This document shows positions 55,085-63,322 of a stretch of 64,000 nucleotides of DNA, piece by piece. Numbering within the stretch: the first letter of the stretch is position 1; the number at the start of each line of letters is the position of its first letter. This stretch comes from Achromobacter sp. Root83 (GTDB lineage: Bacteria > Pseudomonadota > Gammaproteobacteria > Burkholderiales > Burkholderiaceae_B), in contig NZ_LMIU01000023.1 of the NCBI RefSeq assembly GCF_001428845.1, positions 310,001-374,000 on the forward strand, written 5' to 3'. Made by a program: the position numbers and the translations under genes. The notes under the pieces are model-generated. The model saw only the letters and a list, made by a program, of their open reading frames with translations, did no database searches and was not told the origin of the DNA.

Positions 55085-56617
55085 ATGCAATCGGACGTGG
55101 TGCTCAGTGCCGCTCATTGGATCTACCTGATCAGCGTGGCGGCCATCATCTTGACGATGATCCTGCGGGCCAACGTGGTGGTGCCCTCGGTCATCGGTAC
55201 CTTCCTGGTGGTGCTGGCGATCACGGGCAACCCCATCAGCGCCCTGATCGGCATTTTCTCGGCCAGCTTCGTGGCGGCCAAGGAGCTCTTCAATATCTTC
55301 CTGGTCATCACCTTCATGACGGCGCTGCTCAACGCGCTGAAGACCCTGCAGGCGGACGTGCGCATGGTGCAGCCGTTTCGGCGGGTCATGCGGGGCGGGC
55401 ACTCCTCCTTTCTGATCATCGCCCTCTGTACCTATGTGATCTCCCTGTTCTTCTGGCCCACGCCCGCCGTGCCGCTGGTGTCCGCCATCCTGCTGCCGGC
55501 GGCCATCGCGGCCGGGCTGCCGCCCCTGGCGGGCGCCATGGCCATCGCGATCGCGGGCCAGGGCATGGCCCTGTCCTCCGACTATGTGATCGGCGTGGCG
55601 CCCAGCATCAGCGCCAAGGCGGCGGGGGCGGCGGTCAGCGCGGCCGTGGTCGCGGACCGCGCGCTGGTGCTGTCGCTGATCACGGGCGCCGTGGCGCTGG
55701 TCGCGGCCTACCTGCTGGTGCGCAAGCACATCGTGCCCGCCGATCCGGCGCTGCTGTCGGCCTGGCAGGATCGCGCGCAGGACGGCAGCCTGGCGCGCAT
55801 GGAGCAGTCCGGCTCCTTCGACAAGGCGGAACTCGCGCGCGGCACCATGGGCGCCGATCCCGCGCTGCCGCGCGGCCCCGCGCTGAGCGATGAAGAGCGC
55901 CGCCGGGTGCGCTGGTCCAAGACCTTCGCCGTGGTGACGCCGCTGGCCTTCCTGGCGGTGATCGCGGTGATGGTGCTGCCCCGGCTGTTCCCGGCCCTGC
56001 CCGCATTGCGCGGCGGCGACGCGGCGGCGCTGGTGGGCGGCGTGGCCTTCGTCGTGATGATGCTGGTGACCCTGGCGGCCGAAGGGCCGCGCAAGATGCT
56101 GGACGTCTGTCCGGAGCACGTGACCGACGGCTTTGTCTTCGCCTTCAAGGCCATGGGCTCCGTCCTGCCGATTGCCGGCTTCTTTTTCGTGGGCGCCAAC
56201 GAAACCGCGGCCCAGATCCTGGGCGTGCCGCAGGCGCAGGCGCCGGGGCTGCTGTTCGAGGTGATCTCGGCGTCGCAGCACCTGATTCCGGAAAACCACT
56301 TCCTGGTGGCCTTCGGCGTGCTCATCGTCGGCATGATCACCGGCATCGACGGCTCCGGGTTCGCCGGCCTGCCGCTGACCGGCACGCTATCCGGCGCGCT
56401 GGGCCCGGTGGTGGGCGTGGACCCGGCCACGCTGGCGGCCGTGGGGCAGATGGGGGCGGTGTGGACGGGCGGCGGCACCCTGATCGCCTGGTCGTCGCTG
56501 ATCGCGGTGGCGGGCTTCGCGCGGGTGAACGTGCTGTCGCTGGTGCGCGCCCTGCTACTGCCGGTGTTGCTGGCGCTGTTCGTATCCACCATCTGCGCCG
56601 TGCTGATCTGGAGCTGA
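55085..56617 (+). CDS. multi-pass permease for an organic anion (GntP/citrate-transporter-like)
   Basis: A 510-residue membrane protein with about 12 hydrophobic segments. The repeat-like re-entrant motifs (ISLFFWPTPAVPLVSAILLPAAIAAGLPPLAGAMA with IAGQGMALSSDYVIG, and MITGIDGSGFAGLPLTGTLSGALG in the second half) fit ion-transporter-superfamily permeases for carboxylates or gluconate. I could not fix the exact family. A central cytoplasmic loop (about 220-280) is charged. It faces the ALDH in the same direction but is separated by a terminator and a fresh operator. Confidence 0.75.
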   Translation: MQSDVVLSAAHWIYLISVAAIILTMILRANVVVPSVIGTFLVVLAITGNPISALIGIFSASFVAAKELFNIFLVITFMTALLNALKTLQADVRMVQPFRRVMRGGHSSFLIIALCTYVISLFFWPTPAVPLVSAILLPAAIAAGLPPLAGAMAIAIAGQGMALSSDYVIGVAPSISAKAAGAAVSAAVVADRALVLSLITGAVALVAAYLLVRKHIVPADPALLSAWQDRAQDGSLARMEQSGSFDKAELARGTMGADPALPRGPALSDEERRRVRWSKTFAVVTPLAFLAVIAVMVLPRLFPALPALRGGDAAALVGGVAFVVMMLVTLAAEGPRKMLDVCPEHVTDGFVFAFKAMGSVLPIAGFFFVGANETAAQILGVPQAQAPGLLFEVISASQHLIPENHFLVAFGVLIVGMITGIDGSGFAGLPLTGTLSGALGPVVGVDPATLAAVGQMGAVWTGGGTLIAWSSLIAVAGFARVNVLSLVRALLLPVLLALFVSTICAVLIWS

Positions 56618-56636
56618 CGCTCTAGTCACCCGGCGG

Positions 56637-56661
56637 AAAAGGCTCCCGAGGGGGCCTTTTT
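56637..56661 (+). terminator. rho-independent terminator after the permease gene
   Basis: AAAAGGCTCC pairs with GGGGCCTTTTT (one T-G wobble) around a short loop, followed by the T-run, 19 bases after the permease stop. It separates the permease transcript from the downstream dehydrogenase operon, which has its own motif at 56709. Confidence 0.75.
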
Positions 56662-56708
56662 GTCGCCGTCCGACTGGGGTTTCCACGTATCGTGGCGCAG
56701 TGATTAAA

Positions 56709-56722
56709 GTATACAATGTTCA
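56709..56722. promoter_or_regulatory. second exact copy of the GTATACAATGTTCA motif
   Basis: Identical over 14 bases to 51465-51478. It lies 60 bases ahead of the dehydrogenase start, directly after a terminator, so a promoter must be here. The repeat links the oxidase and dehydrogenase operons into one regulon. Confidence 0.65.
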
Positions 56723-56782
56723 GAACCCATCTCAGATAGCCCTCTGTCCGGCCTGGCCGGGCCAGCCCAAGGAAGCGCACCC

Positions 56783-58243
56783 GTGGACGATCTCTCGCAG
56801 CAGACCTTTTTGAACCACATTGGCGGTGCCTGGATGCCCTGCGGCACGGGCAAGACGGCGCCCAACATCAACCCCGCCGACACCGGCGACGTCGTGGGCC
56901 ACTTCCAGGTGTCGGACGCCGAGGACGCCCGGCAGGCAGTGGAAGCGGCCGACGCGGCGTTCGCAGCCTGGCGCGACACGCCGATCTCCAAGCGCGCGGC
57001 GATCCTGTTCCGGGCGGCCCAATACCTGGAAGACCATGCCGAAGCCTTTGCGCGCGAACTGACCCGCGAAGAGGGCAAGGGCCTGAATCTGGCCAAGGAC
57101 GAAGTGCTGCGGTCTGCCCAGACAATCCGCTTTTACGCCGTCGAGGGCCAGTCCTTCACCGGCGAGACTTTCGTCAACGACGATCCGGACATGATCGTCT
57201 ACAGCCAGCGCGAGCCGCTGGGCGTGGTGACGGTGATCTCGCCCTGGAACTTCCCCATCTCCATCCCGGCGCGCAAGATCGCCCCGGCCCTGATCACCGG
57301 CAACACGGTGGTGTTCAAGCCGTCGTCGGACGCGCCGCTGTCGGGCTATCGCCTGACCGAGGCCTTCGTGCAGGCCGGCCTGCCCGCCGGCGTGCTGAAC
57401 TTTCTGACCGGGCCGGCCGCGCAGGTGGGCGCGGCGATCACCAGCGGCCGGCAGGTGCGGGCGATTTCCTTCACGGGCTCCACCGCCGCGGGCGAGCAGA
57501 TACACCGCAGCGCCGGGCTCACCACCCGCACCCAGATGGAACTGGGCGGCAAGAACCCGCTTATCGTGCTGGCCGATGCCGACCTGGACCGCGCGGTGGA
57601 CCTGGCGGTGAAGGGCGGTTTTTCGTTGAGCGGCCAGGCCTGCACCGGCACCAGCCGCGTCCTGGTGGACGCCAAGGTGCGCCAGGCCTACACGGACAAG
57701 CTGCTGGCCAGGATCAAGACGCTCACCATCGGCAACGGCCTGGATGGCAACTTCGACCTGGGCCCGCTGGCCACCGCCCGGCAACTGGACAACGTGCTGG
57801 GATACGTGGCGGTGGGCAAGCAGGAAGCGACACATTTGCACGGCGGCGACCGCCTGAAGGGCGCCAGCTTCGACCGCGGCTATTACGTGTCGCCCGCGCT
57901 GTTTACCGACGTGACCCAGCAGATGCGCATCGCGCGCGAAGAGATCTTCGGACCGGTGATCGCGTTGATCGAGGTCGACGGCTACGAAGACGCCATCGCC
58001 CGCGCCAATGACACCGAGTACGGCCTGTCGGCCGCCATCGCCACCACCGACGCGCGCTACGCGCACCGCTTCGCCCGCGACATCCAGGCGGGCACCGTGA
58101 AGATCAACCGCACCACCACCGGCAACCTGATCAATGCGCCGTTCGGTGGACTGAAACACTCCAGCACGTCCACGTTCCGCGAGTCGGGCCGCGTGGGCCT
58201 GGAGTTCTACACCCAGATCAAGACCGTCTACCGCGCCGGCTGA
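56783..58243 (+). CDS. aldehyde dehydrogenase of the diiron oxidase locus
   Basis: A 486-residue ALDH starting at GTG 56783 with AAGGAAG upstream. Motifs: VISPWNFPISIPARKIAPALITGNTVVFKPSSDAPLSG, SFTGSTAAGEQI, MELGGKNPLIVLADADLD with the general-base Glu, and LSGQACTGTSRVLV with the catalytic Cys. By its sequence blocks it is close to alpha-ketoglutarate/succinate semialdehyde dehydrogenases. It probably oxidises the aldehyde made by the oxidase. It heads a run with a GlcG-like gene (29 bases on) and the reductase gene. Confidence 0.88.
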   Translation: MDDLSQQTFLNHIGGAWMPCGTGKTAPNINPADTGDVVGHFQVSDAEDARQAVEAADAAFAAWRDTPISKRAAILFRAAQYLEDHAEAFARELTREEGKGLNLAKDEVLRSAQTIRFYAVEGQSFTGETFVNDDPDMIVYSQREPLGVVTVISPWNFPISIPARKIAPALITGNTVVFKPSSDAPLSGYRLTEAFVQAGLPAGVLNFLTGPAAQVGAAITSGRQVRAISFTGSTAAGEQIHRSAGLTTRTQMELGGKNPLIVLADADLDRAVDLAVKGGFSLSGQACTGTSRVLVDAKVRQAYTDKLLARIKTLTIGNGLDGNFDLGPLATARQLDNVLGYVAVGKQEATHLHGGDRLKGASFDRGYYVSPALFTDVTQQMRIAREEIFGPVIALIEVDGYEDAIARANDTEYGLSAAIATTDARYAHRFARDIQAGTVKINRTTTGNLINAPFGGLKHSSTSTFRESGRVGLEFYTQIKTVYRAG

Positions 58244-58272
58244 CGGCCGCCACACCACTAGGGGCTTTGCAC

Positions 58273-58752
58273 ATGAAACAGATCTATCGCCTGGAACTTG
58301 AAGAAGCGCGCGTGATGGTGCGCGCGGCCATCGCCAAGTCGCAAGAGATCGGCGTGCTGGAATCGATTTGCATCGTGGATGACGGCGGCTACCCGATAGC
58401 GCTGGAACGCATGGACGGCGCGCGCATCACCGGTCCGCAGATCGCGTGGAACAAGGCGTTCACCGCGGCGGGCCACAAGCGCTCGACCCATCTGTTCAAC
58501 ACCCCGCCCAACGGCCCCGCGCTGCCCGGCAACGAGGCTTTCGGCATCCAATGGAGCTTCGACGGCAAGTTCGCGGTGTTCGTGGGCGGCTTTCCCATCG
58601 TCGTGAACGACGAGGTGATCGGCGGCGTGGGCCTGAGCGGCGGCAACGGCGAACAGGACACCAAGGCCGGGGTGGCCGCGCTGGCCGCGCTGGCCGAACT
58701 GCTGGAGCCGCGCGGCATGAGGGTGCTGGTCGAAGCGGACATCAAGAGATAG
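58273..58752 (+). CDS. GlcG/HbpS family protein
   Basis: A 159-residue small alpha/beta protein. LELEEARVMVRAAIAKSQEIGV, ICIVDDGGYPIALERMDGA, AWNKAFTAAGHKRST and VVNDEVIGGVGLSGGNGEQDTKAGVAALAAL match GlcG/HbpS (DUF336) proteins, found beside glycolate and corrinoid/propanediol operons and in heme binding. No signal peptide is seen, unlike secreted HbpS. In catabolic operons the family has an undefined accessory role. ATG 58273 has AGGGG ahead; a TTG two codons earlier is possible. Confidence 0.87.
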   Translation: MKQIYRLELEEARVMVRAAIAKSQEIGVLESICIVDDGGYPIALERMDGARITGPQIAWNKAFTAAGHKRSTHLFNTPPNGPALPGNEAFGIQWSFDGKFAVFVGGFPIVVNDEVIGGVGLSGGNGEQDTKAGVAALAALAELLEPRGMRVLVEADIKR

Positions 58753-58763
58753 GCAAGAACGCC

Positions 58764-59774
58764 ATGGCATACCGCGTGCATATCCTGGAAACCGAAGAAG
58801 CCTTCGATGTCGAAGCGGGCGAATCCGTGCTGGAGGCCGCGCAGCGGTCGGCGGTGAAGCTGCCGCACGAATGCACTTTCGGCGGCTGCGGCACCTGCCG
58901 CATCAAGCTCGCCTCCGGCGCGGTGCGGTACGAGGAATTCCCCATGGCGTTGACGCCCGAAGAGGCCGAAGCGGGTTATGCGCTGGCGTGCCAGGCGCAT
59001 CCGGTGGCCGACCTGTGCATCAGCGTGGCCGGCAGCCGCCAGGTGTTTCCCGAGCCGCGCCGCCTCCCCGCCACCGTTCAGCGCATCGAATCCTATTGCG
59101 ATGACGTCATTCACCTGACGCTGGCGCTGCCCGCCCAAGGGCTGGACTATGTGCCCGGGCAGTACATGAACGTCGTGCTGCCCGACGGCGAAACGCGCAG
59201 CTTCTCCATGGCTTCGGCGCCAGCCGGCAACCTGGTGGATTTCCATGTGCGCCGCATTCCCGGCGGCCGTTATACCGACCATTGGCTGGGCCAGGCGCGG
59301 GCGGGCGCGCACGTCGAGATCGAAGCGCCGCTGGGCGTGTTCAGCTATCACGAGGAAGACTGGCGTCCCCTCATCATGATGGCCACGGGCACGGGCATCG
59401 CGCCAATCAAGGCAATACTCGAATCCCTGCTGGACAACGAGGATTGCCCGCCCGTCACGCTGTACTGGGGCATGCGCACCGAAGCCGACCTATACCTGCG
59501 CGATGAAATCGAAGCGTGGACGGGAAGGCTGTACGAATTCAACTTCGTGCCGGTGCTGTCGCGCGCGGGCCCGGCGTGGCAGGGGCGCCGCGGCCATGTG
59601 CAGCAGGCCGTCATGGAAGACCACCAAGACCTGTCGGAACACGCCATCTATCTGTGCGGCGCGCCCCAGATGATCCAGCAGGCCAAGCGCCTGCTGGCCG
59701 AGCGCGGGGCGAGCCTGGACCACATGTATTCGGACAGCTTCACGTTCCAGCATGCGCTGGCCCCGGCGGGCTGA
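58764..59774 (+). CDS. ferredoxin-fused FAD-dependent NAD(P)H reductase
   Basis: A 336-residue reductase with an N-terminal [2Fe-2S] domain (Cys37, Cys42, Cys45 in ECTFGGCGTC and Cys76 in LACQAH), an FAD domain (RSFSMASAP as the FAD motif) and an NAD(P) domain (MMATGTGIAPIKAILESLL, LYWGMRTEADLYL, IYLCGAPQMIQQAK). This layout is the BenC/CDP-6-deoxyglucoseen reductase type. It feeds electrons from NAD(P)H to the two stand-alone ferredoxins or directly to the oxidase. It starts 11 bases after the GlcG stop. Confidence 0.9.
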   Translation: MAYRVHILETEEAFDVEAGESVLEAAQRSAVKLPHECTFGGCGTCRIKLASGAVRYEEFPMALTPEEAEAGYALACQAHPVADLCISVAGSRQVFPEPRRLPATVQRIESYCDDVIHLTLALPAQGLDYVPGQYMNVVLPDGETRSFSMASAPAGNLVDFHVRRIPGGRYTDHWLGQARAGAHVEIEAPLGVFSYHEEDWRPLIMMATGTGIAPIKAILESLLDNEDCPPVTLYWGMRTEADLYLRDEIEAWTGRLYEFNFVPVLSRAGPAWQGRRGHVQQAVMEDHQDLSEHAIYLCGAPQMIQQAKRLLAERGASLDHMYSDSFTFQHALAPAG

Positions 59775-59798
59775 CCGGCCGGCATCCACGCGGCCGCG

Positions 59799-60236
59799 TC
59801 AGCGATACACCAGCACCGGCAGGCGGGTGCGCGCCAGCACCCGCTGCGTTTCGCTTCCCAGCAGAAAACCTGTCATGCCGTGCCGCCCGTGCGACCCCAT
59901 GATGATGAGGTCGCAACCGAGTTTCTGCGACGTTTCCACGATGGCTTCGTGCGGATGGTCGTTGACCGTCACGACAACGTTGCACGGCACCAGCGCGTGC
60001 CGCGCCTCGGTTTCCAGCCCTTCCAGATAGGCTTCCGCATTCTTGCGCGCCTGGTCGGTGTGATGCGTCTGCGTGGTGCCCAGCATTTCGGCCTGGTAGA
60101 CCAGCAGGTGATCCTCCGGGATGGCTCGGATAAGGGTGATGGTGGCGCCCATTTCCTTGGCGAAAACGAGCGCGCGCTTGAAAGCCGATTCGGACAGCAG
60201 GGAACCGTCCACGGCGATGAGCAAGTGCCTGTACAT
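59799..60236 (-). CDS. universal stress protein, UspA family
   Basis: A 145-residue Usp with the complete ATP-binding loop GSHGRHGMTGFLLGSETQRVLARTRLPVLV (G-x2-G-x9-GS) and an N-terminal strand LIAVDGSLLSESAFKRAL. Unlike the one at 3040 the glycines are kept. It converges on the reductase gene with 24 bases between, and is divergent from the Mop gene. Confidence 0.92.
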   Translation of the reverse strand: MYRHLLIAVDGSLLSESAFKRALVFAKEMGATITLIRAIPEDHLLVYQAEMLGTTQTHHTDQARKNAEAYLEGLETEARHALVPCNVVVTVNDHPHEAIVETSQKLGCDLIIMGSHGRHGMTGFLLGSETQRVLARTRLPVLVYR

Positions 60237-60356
60237 GTTGCCTCTCCTTTAGGAAAAGGAATGTCGAGCAACGGCAAATCCAGTATAGGCTCGCCGCGAG
60301 GCACGATCCAGTCCCGCATACGGACGAGGCGCGCCGAGCCTGTCTGCTTCACATAT

Positions 60357-60388
60357 ACCGATTTCAACTATCCCCATGCGAAATCGGT
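60357..60388. repeat. 9-bp inverted repeat in the usp/mop divergent gap
   Basis: ACCGATTTC (60357-60365) and GAAATCGGT (60380-60388) are perfect inverted copies with a 14-base spacer, in the 209-base gap between divergent genes. It may be an operator for either gene. It has no T-run and no orientation that would make it a terminator. Confidence 0.5.
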
Positions 60389-60445
60389 TCTTCCTTGTTC
60401 TGTGCCGCAAACGTAGGCTGGACTTTTCACTTCAGGAACAAGGCC

Positions 60446-60661
60446 ATGAGCATTCAATCCATCAACGCCCGCAACCAGTTTCGCGGCAAGATCAAGGAAA
60501 TCGTCCTGGGCCCGGTGGTGTCCGAGGTGGACGTGGACACGCCCGCGGGCATTGTCACGTCGGTGATCACCACCCGTTCGGTGAAGGAACTGGACCTGCA
60601 GGTAGGCACGGAGGTGCTCGCCTTCGTCAAGGCAACCGAGGTTTCCGTCGCCAAGCTGTAA
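60446..60661 (+). CDS. molybdenum-pterin/molybdate-binding protein (Mop)
   Basis: A 71-residue single TOBE/Mop domain: SARNQF-like start INARNQFRGKIKEIVLGPVVSEVDVDTPAGIVTSVITTRSVKEL and end VLAFVKATEVSVAKL. Mop proteins form hexamers that store molybdate in the cytoplasm. AGGAACAAGG precedes ATG 60446. No molybdate transport genes are nearby. Confidence 0.9.
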   Translation: MSIQSINARNQFRGKIKEIVLGPVVSEVDVDTPAGIVTSVITTRSVKELDLQVGTEVLAFVKATEVSVAKL

Positions 60662-60788
60662 TCCGAGGGGGGGTGAAAACATACCCCGCCCGCGCTTCCA
60701 AAGCGCCAGCCAAAAGGATATATTGGGTACGCGATTTGGCGATTCCCTCCAGGCTTGTGGCTTCCTGCTTTGCGAACGGAGAACGGAA

Positions 60789-62276
60789 ATGCGGCGACTG
60801 CAAGAATGGCTGATCGGCTTGTTTTGCCTGGGGCTGGCGGTCTGCTTGCCGGCCGGGGCGCAGACCAAGCTGACCAACGCGCAACTGGACCAGCTGATGG
60901 CGCCCGTGGCGCTGTATCCGGATTCGTTGTTGTCCCAGATCCTCATGGGGGCCACCTATCCCGACGACGTCGCGGCGGCCGCGAAATGGTCGGCCGCGCA
61001 CACTTCCGAATCCGGCGACCAGGCCGCCAAGGCAGTCGAAGGCGAGACGTGGGATCCCAGCGTCAAATCCCTGGTGGCGTTCCCCTCGGTCATGGACATG
61101 ATGGGCCGGGAGCCGAAATGGGTGAAGTCCGTCGGCGACGCCTTCCTGGCGCAACCGGAGGCCGTCATGGATTCTGTCCAGCGGCTGCGCGCCCAGGCCC
61201 AGAAGGCGGGCAACCTGAAGAGTACGCCGCAGCAGACGGTGTCGACCAGCACGGCCAATGACAAGACCGTCGTGGTGATCGAGCCTGCAGATCCGCAAGT
61301 GGTCTACGTGCCCAGCTACAACCCGACGGTGGTGTATGGCGCCTGGGCGTATCCGTCGTATCCCCCCTATTACTATCCGCCGCCGCCCGGCTCGATGTTC
61401 GCGAGTTCGCTGGTCGCCGGCATCGGCTTCGGGCTTGGCGTCGCGGCGATCAATTCGATGTGGGGCGATGTCAATTGGGGGCATGGCGACATCGATATCG
61501 ACGTCAACCGCTATAACAATGTCAACGTCAATAATCGCATTGACCGCAACAACGTCAACAACCAACGGGCAACATGGCAGCACAATGCCGCCAATCGCGG
61601 CAACACGCCCTATGCGGACCAGGCAAGCCGCCAGCGCTTCGACAGCCAGCGGCAGGCAGGCCTGCAGAACCGTTCCCAGGGCGCCGGCCAGGCAGGCCGC
61701 ACGCCAGGCGGGGCGCCGGCGGCAGGTTCTCGCGACGCGGCCCGCGACCGAGCGGCCCAGTCTTTCGAAGGCCGCACCGGCCAACCGGTTGCGGGCCACA
61801 CCGGCACGGGCGGCGCGCGCGGCCAGGGCGCGGGCAGAACGGAAGGCGCAGCCGGCCGGGGGCAGGGCCAAGGGCCGCAGGGCGGGCAGGGCGCGCGGGA
61901 TCGCTCGTCCAGCGTTTCCACTCAGGACAGGGCGCAGGGCCGTGCGCCCGGGGCGTCCACCCAGGACCGGCCCGGTGATCGCGCCGCCAGCGTATCCACG
62001 CAGGACCGGCAGGCCGCGGCCCAACGTCAGCGCGCCGACGAATCGGCCGCCCGCGACCGGGCCCGCGCGTCCAACAGTCACAGCGCGCTCAGTGGCGCGG
62101 GCGATGGCGACCGGATGCGGCAGCAGAATCAGCGCGGAGAAATGAGCCGGGGCGGGACCTCTCACCGTGCCAGCGGCGCCAGCGCGCCTCATCGCGGTGG
62201 CGGCGCTAGCGCTCCACATCGCGGGGGCGGCGGCGGCGGACGGGGCGGTGGCGGTGGTTTCGGCGGCCGCAGATAA
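60789..62276 (+). CDS. DUF3300 family exported protein with Gly/Gln/Arg-rich tail
   Basis: A 495-residue protein. Signal peptide MRRLQEWLIGLFCLGLAVCL (cleavage near AGAQ), then a DUF3300 domain (NAQLDQLMAPVALYPDSLLSQILMGATYP, WDPSVKSLVAFPSVMDMM, VVYVPSYNPTVVYG). A Pro/Tyr-rich bridge, a hydrophobic stretch and about 230 low-complexity residues follow, with three STQDR units and a GGGGGGRGGGG end. The tail is likely disordered and may bind envelope polymers. It pairs with the DUF2950 gene 23 bases downstream. Function unknown. Confidence 0.85.
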   Translation: MRRLQEWLIGLFCLGLAVCLPAGAQTKLTNAQLDQLMAPVALYPDSLLSQILMGATYPDDVAAAAKWSAAHTSESGDQAAKAVEGETWDPSVKSLVAFPSVMDMMGREPKWVKSVGDAFLAQPEAVMDSVQRLRAQAQKAGNLKSTPQQTVSTSTANDKTVVVIEPADPQVVYVPSYNPTVVYGAWAYPSYPPYYYPPPPGSMFASSLVAGIGFGLGVAAINSMWGDVNWGHGDIDIDVNRYNNVNVNNRIDRNNVNNQRATWQHNAANRGNTPYADQASRQRFDSQRQAGLQNRSQGAGQAGRTPGGAPAAGSRDAARDRAAQSFEGRTGQPVAGHTGTGGARGQGAGRTEGAAGRGQGQGPQGGQGARDRSSSVSTQDRAQGRAPGASTQDRPGDRAASVSTQDRQAAAQRQRADESAARDRARASNSHSALSGAGDGDRMRQQNQRGEMSRGGTSHRASGASAPHRGGGASAPHRGGGGGGRGGGGGFGGRR

Positions 62277-62299
62277 GCACCATGGAACACGGAGTCCTT

Positions 62300-63148
62300 A
62301 TGACGATTGCTCGTTTGCGCGCGCTGGGCGCCGCGTCGGTGCTGGTCCTGGGGCTGACTGCCCCCGTCATGGCGCAAAGCCTCTACCCCAGCGCGCAGGC
62401 GGCGGCCCAAGCCTTCACCGATGCGCTGGCCACGAATGACGTCGATGCGCTGGCCAAGGTATTGGGGCCGAATCACCGGCAGATCGTGCCAGGCGGTGTG
62501 GCGCAGGACGACATCTACAAATATCTCGCGGCCTGGGTCCGCAAGCACGACATCGTGGCCGACGGCAGCCGCTCATGGGTGGCCGTCGGCGACTCGGGAT
62601 GGACGCTGCCGGTGCCGATCGTGCGCGCCGGACAGGGATGGCGCTTCGATCCGGCCGCGGGGAAGGCGGAAATCCGCCGCCGCGCCATCGACCGCAACGA
62701 ACTGACCGCCATCGAAACCCTGCAGGAACTGCAGGCCGCGCAGACCCGTTACAAGCAGGGTGTGGGCCAGGGCCGCTACGCGGCCCGCTTGGTCAGCCGC
62801 CCGGGCGAGCGCGACGGCCTCTATTGGCCCGAGCTGCCCGACGCGCCGCCACAGGCCTTTGGCGCGGACGCGTTGGCGATGGGCCCGGATGTGCCGCTGG
62901 ACGATGCCTTTTATGGCTATCGCTACAAGGTGCTTCCGGGCGGACAGGATAATTCCTACCGCATCGTTGCCTGGCCTGCCCGCTACGGCCAGACCGGCAT
63001 AGGAACCTTCGTCATCGGGCCCGAAGGCGAGGTGCTGGAAAGCGACCTGGGCCCGTCGTCCGCGGCGCGCGCGGCGGCCCTGCGCGAACACGATTTGCGG
63101 CCGGAAAATTGGGTGCAAGCCAGCGGGCAACCCGCGGGCGCCAAATGA
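62300..63148 (+). CDS. DUF2950 family exported protein
   Basis: A 282-residue protein with a signal peptide (MTIARLRALGAASVLVLG, cleavage near VMAQ). Conserved DUF2950 segments: AQAFTDALATNDVDALAKVLGP, GQGWRFDPAAGKAEIRRRAIDRNEL, GLYWPE, FYGYRYKVLPGGQDN and PARYGQTGIGTFVIGPEGEV. The family usually lies beside DUF3300 and may act with it in the periplasm. ATG 62300 has GGAG five bases off; an earlier ATG at 62282 has none. Confidence 0.88.
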   Translation: MTIARLRALGAASVLVLGLTAPVMAQSLYPSAQAAAQAFTDALATNDVDALAKVLGPNHRQIVPGGVAQDDIYKYLAAWVRKHDIVADGSRSWVAVGDSGWTLPVPIVRAGQGWRFDPAAGKAEIRRRAIDRNELTAIETLQELQAAQTRYKQGVGQGRYAARLVSRPGERDGLYWPELPDAPPQAFGADALAMGPDVPLDDAFYGYRYKVLPGGQDNSYRIVAWPARYGQTGIGTFVIGPEGEVLESDLGPSSAARAAALREHDLRPENWVQASGQPAGAK

Positions 63149-63174
63149 TTTTTTAGGGGCCAAATCGCGTGGCC

Positions 63175-63216
63175 CGCACACGCCTGTTGCGGGGTCGCAA
63201 CAGGCGTGTGCGTTTG
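63175..63216 (+). terminator. strong terminator after the DUF3300/DUF2950 pair
   Basis: A perfect 16-bp stem (63175-63190 with 63197-63212), six-base loop and TTTGT tail, 27 bases past the DUF2950 stop. It separates the pair from the next operon. Confidence 0.85.
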
Positions 63217-63322
63217 TCTCCAAAGGCGGGCTTGTGACCCTTTTGTCAGGCGCCTGTGCATAAAATGGCGAGCACCGGGACCCTGCCCGATTCCCCCTTG
63301 CCGGATCTTCAAATTGAACCCC

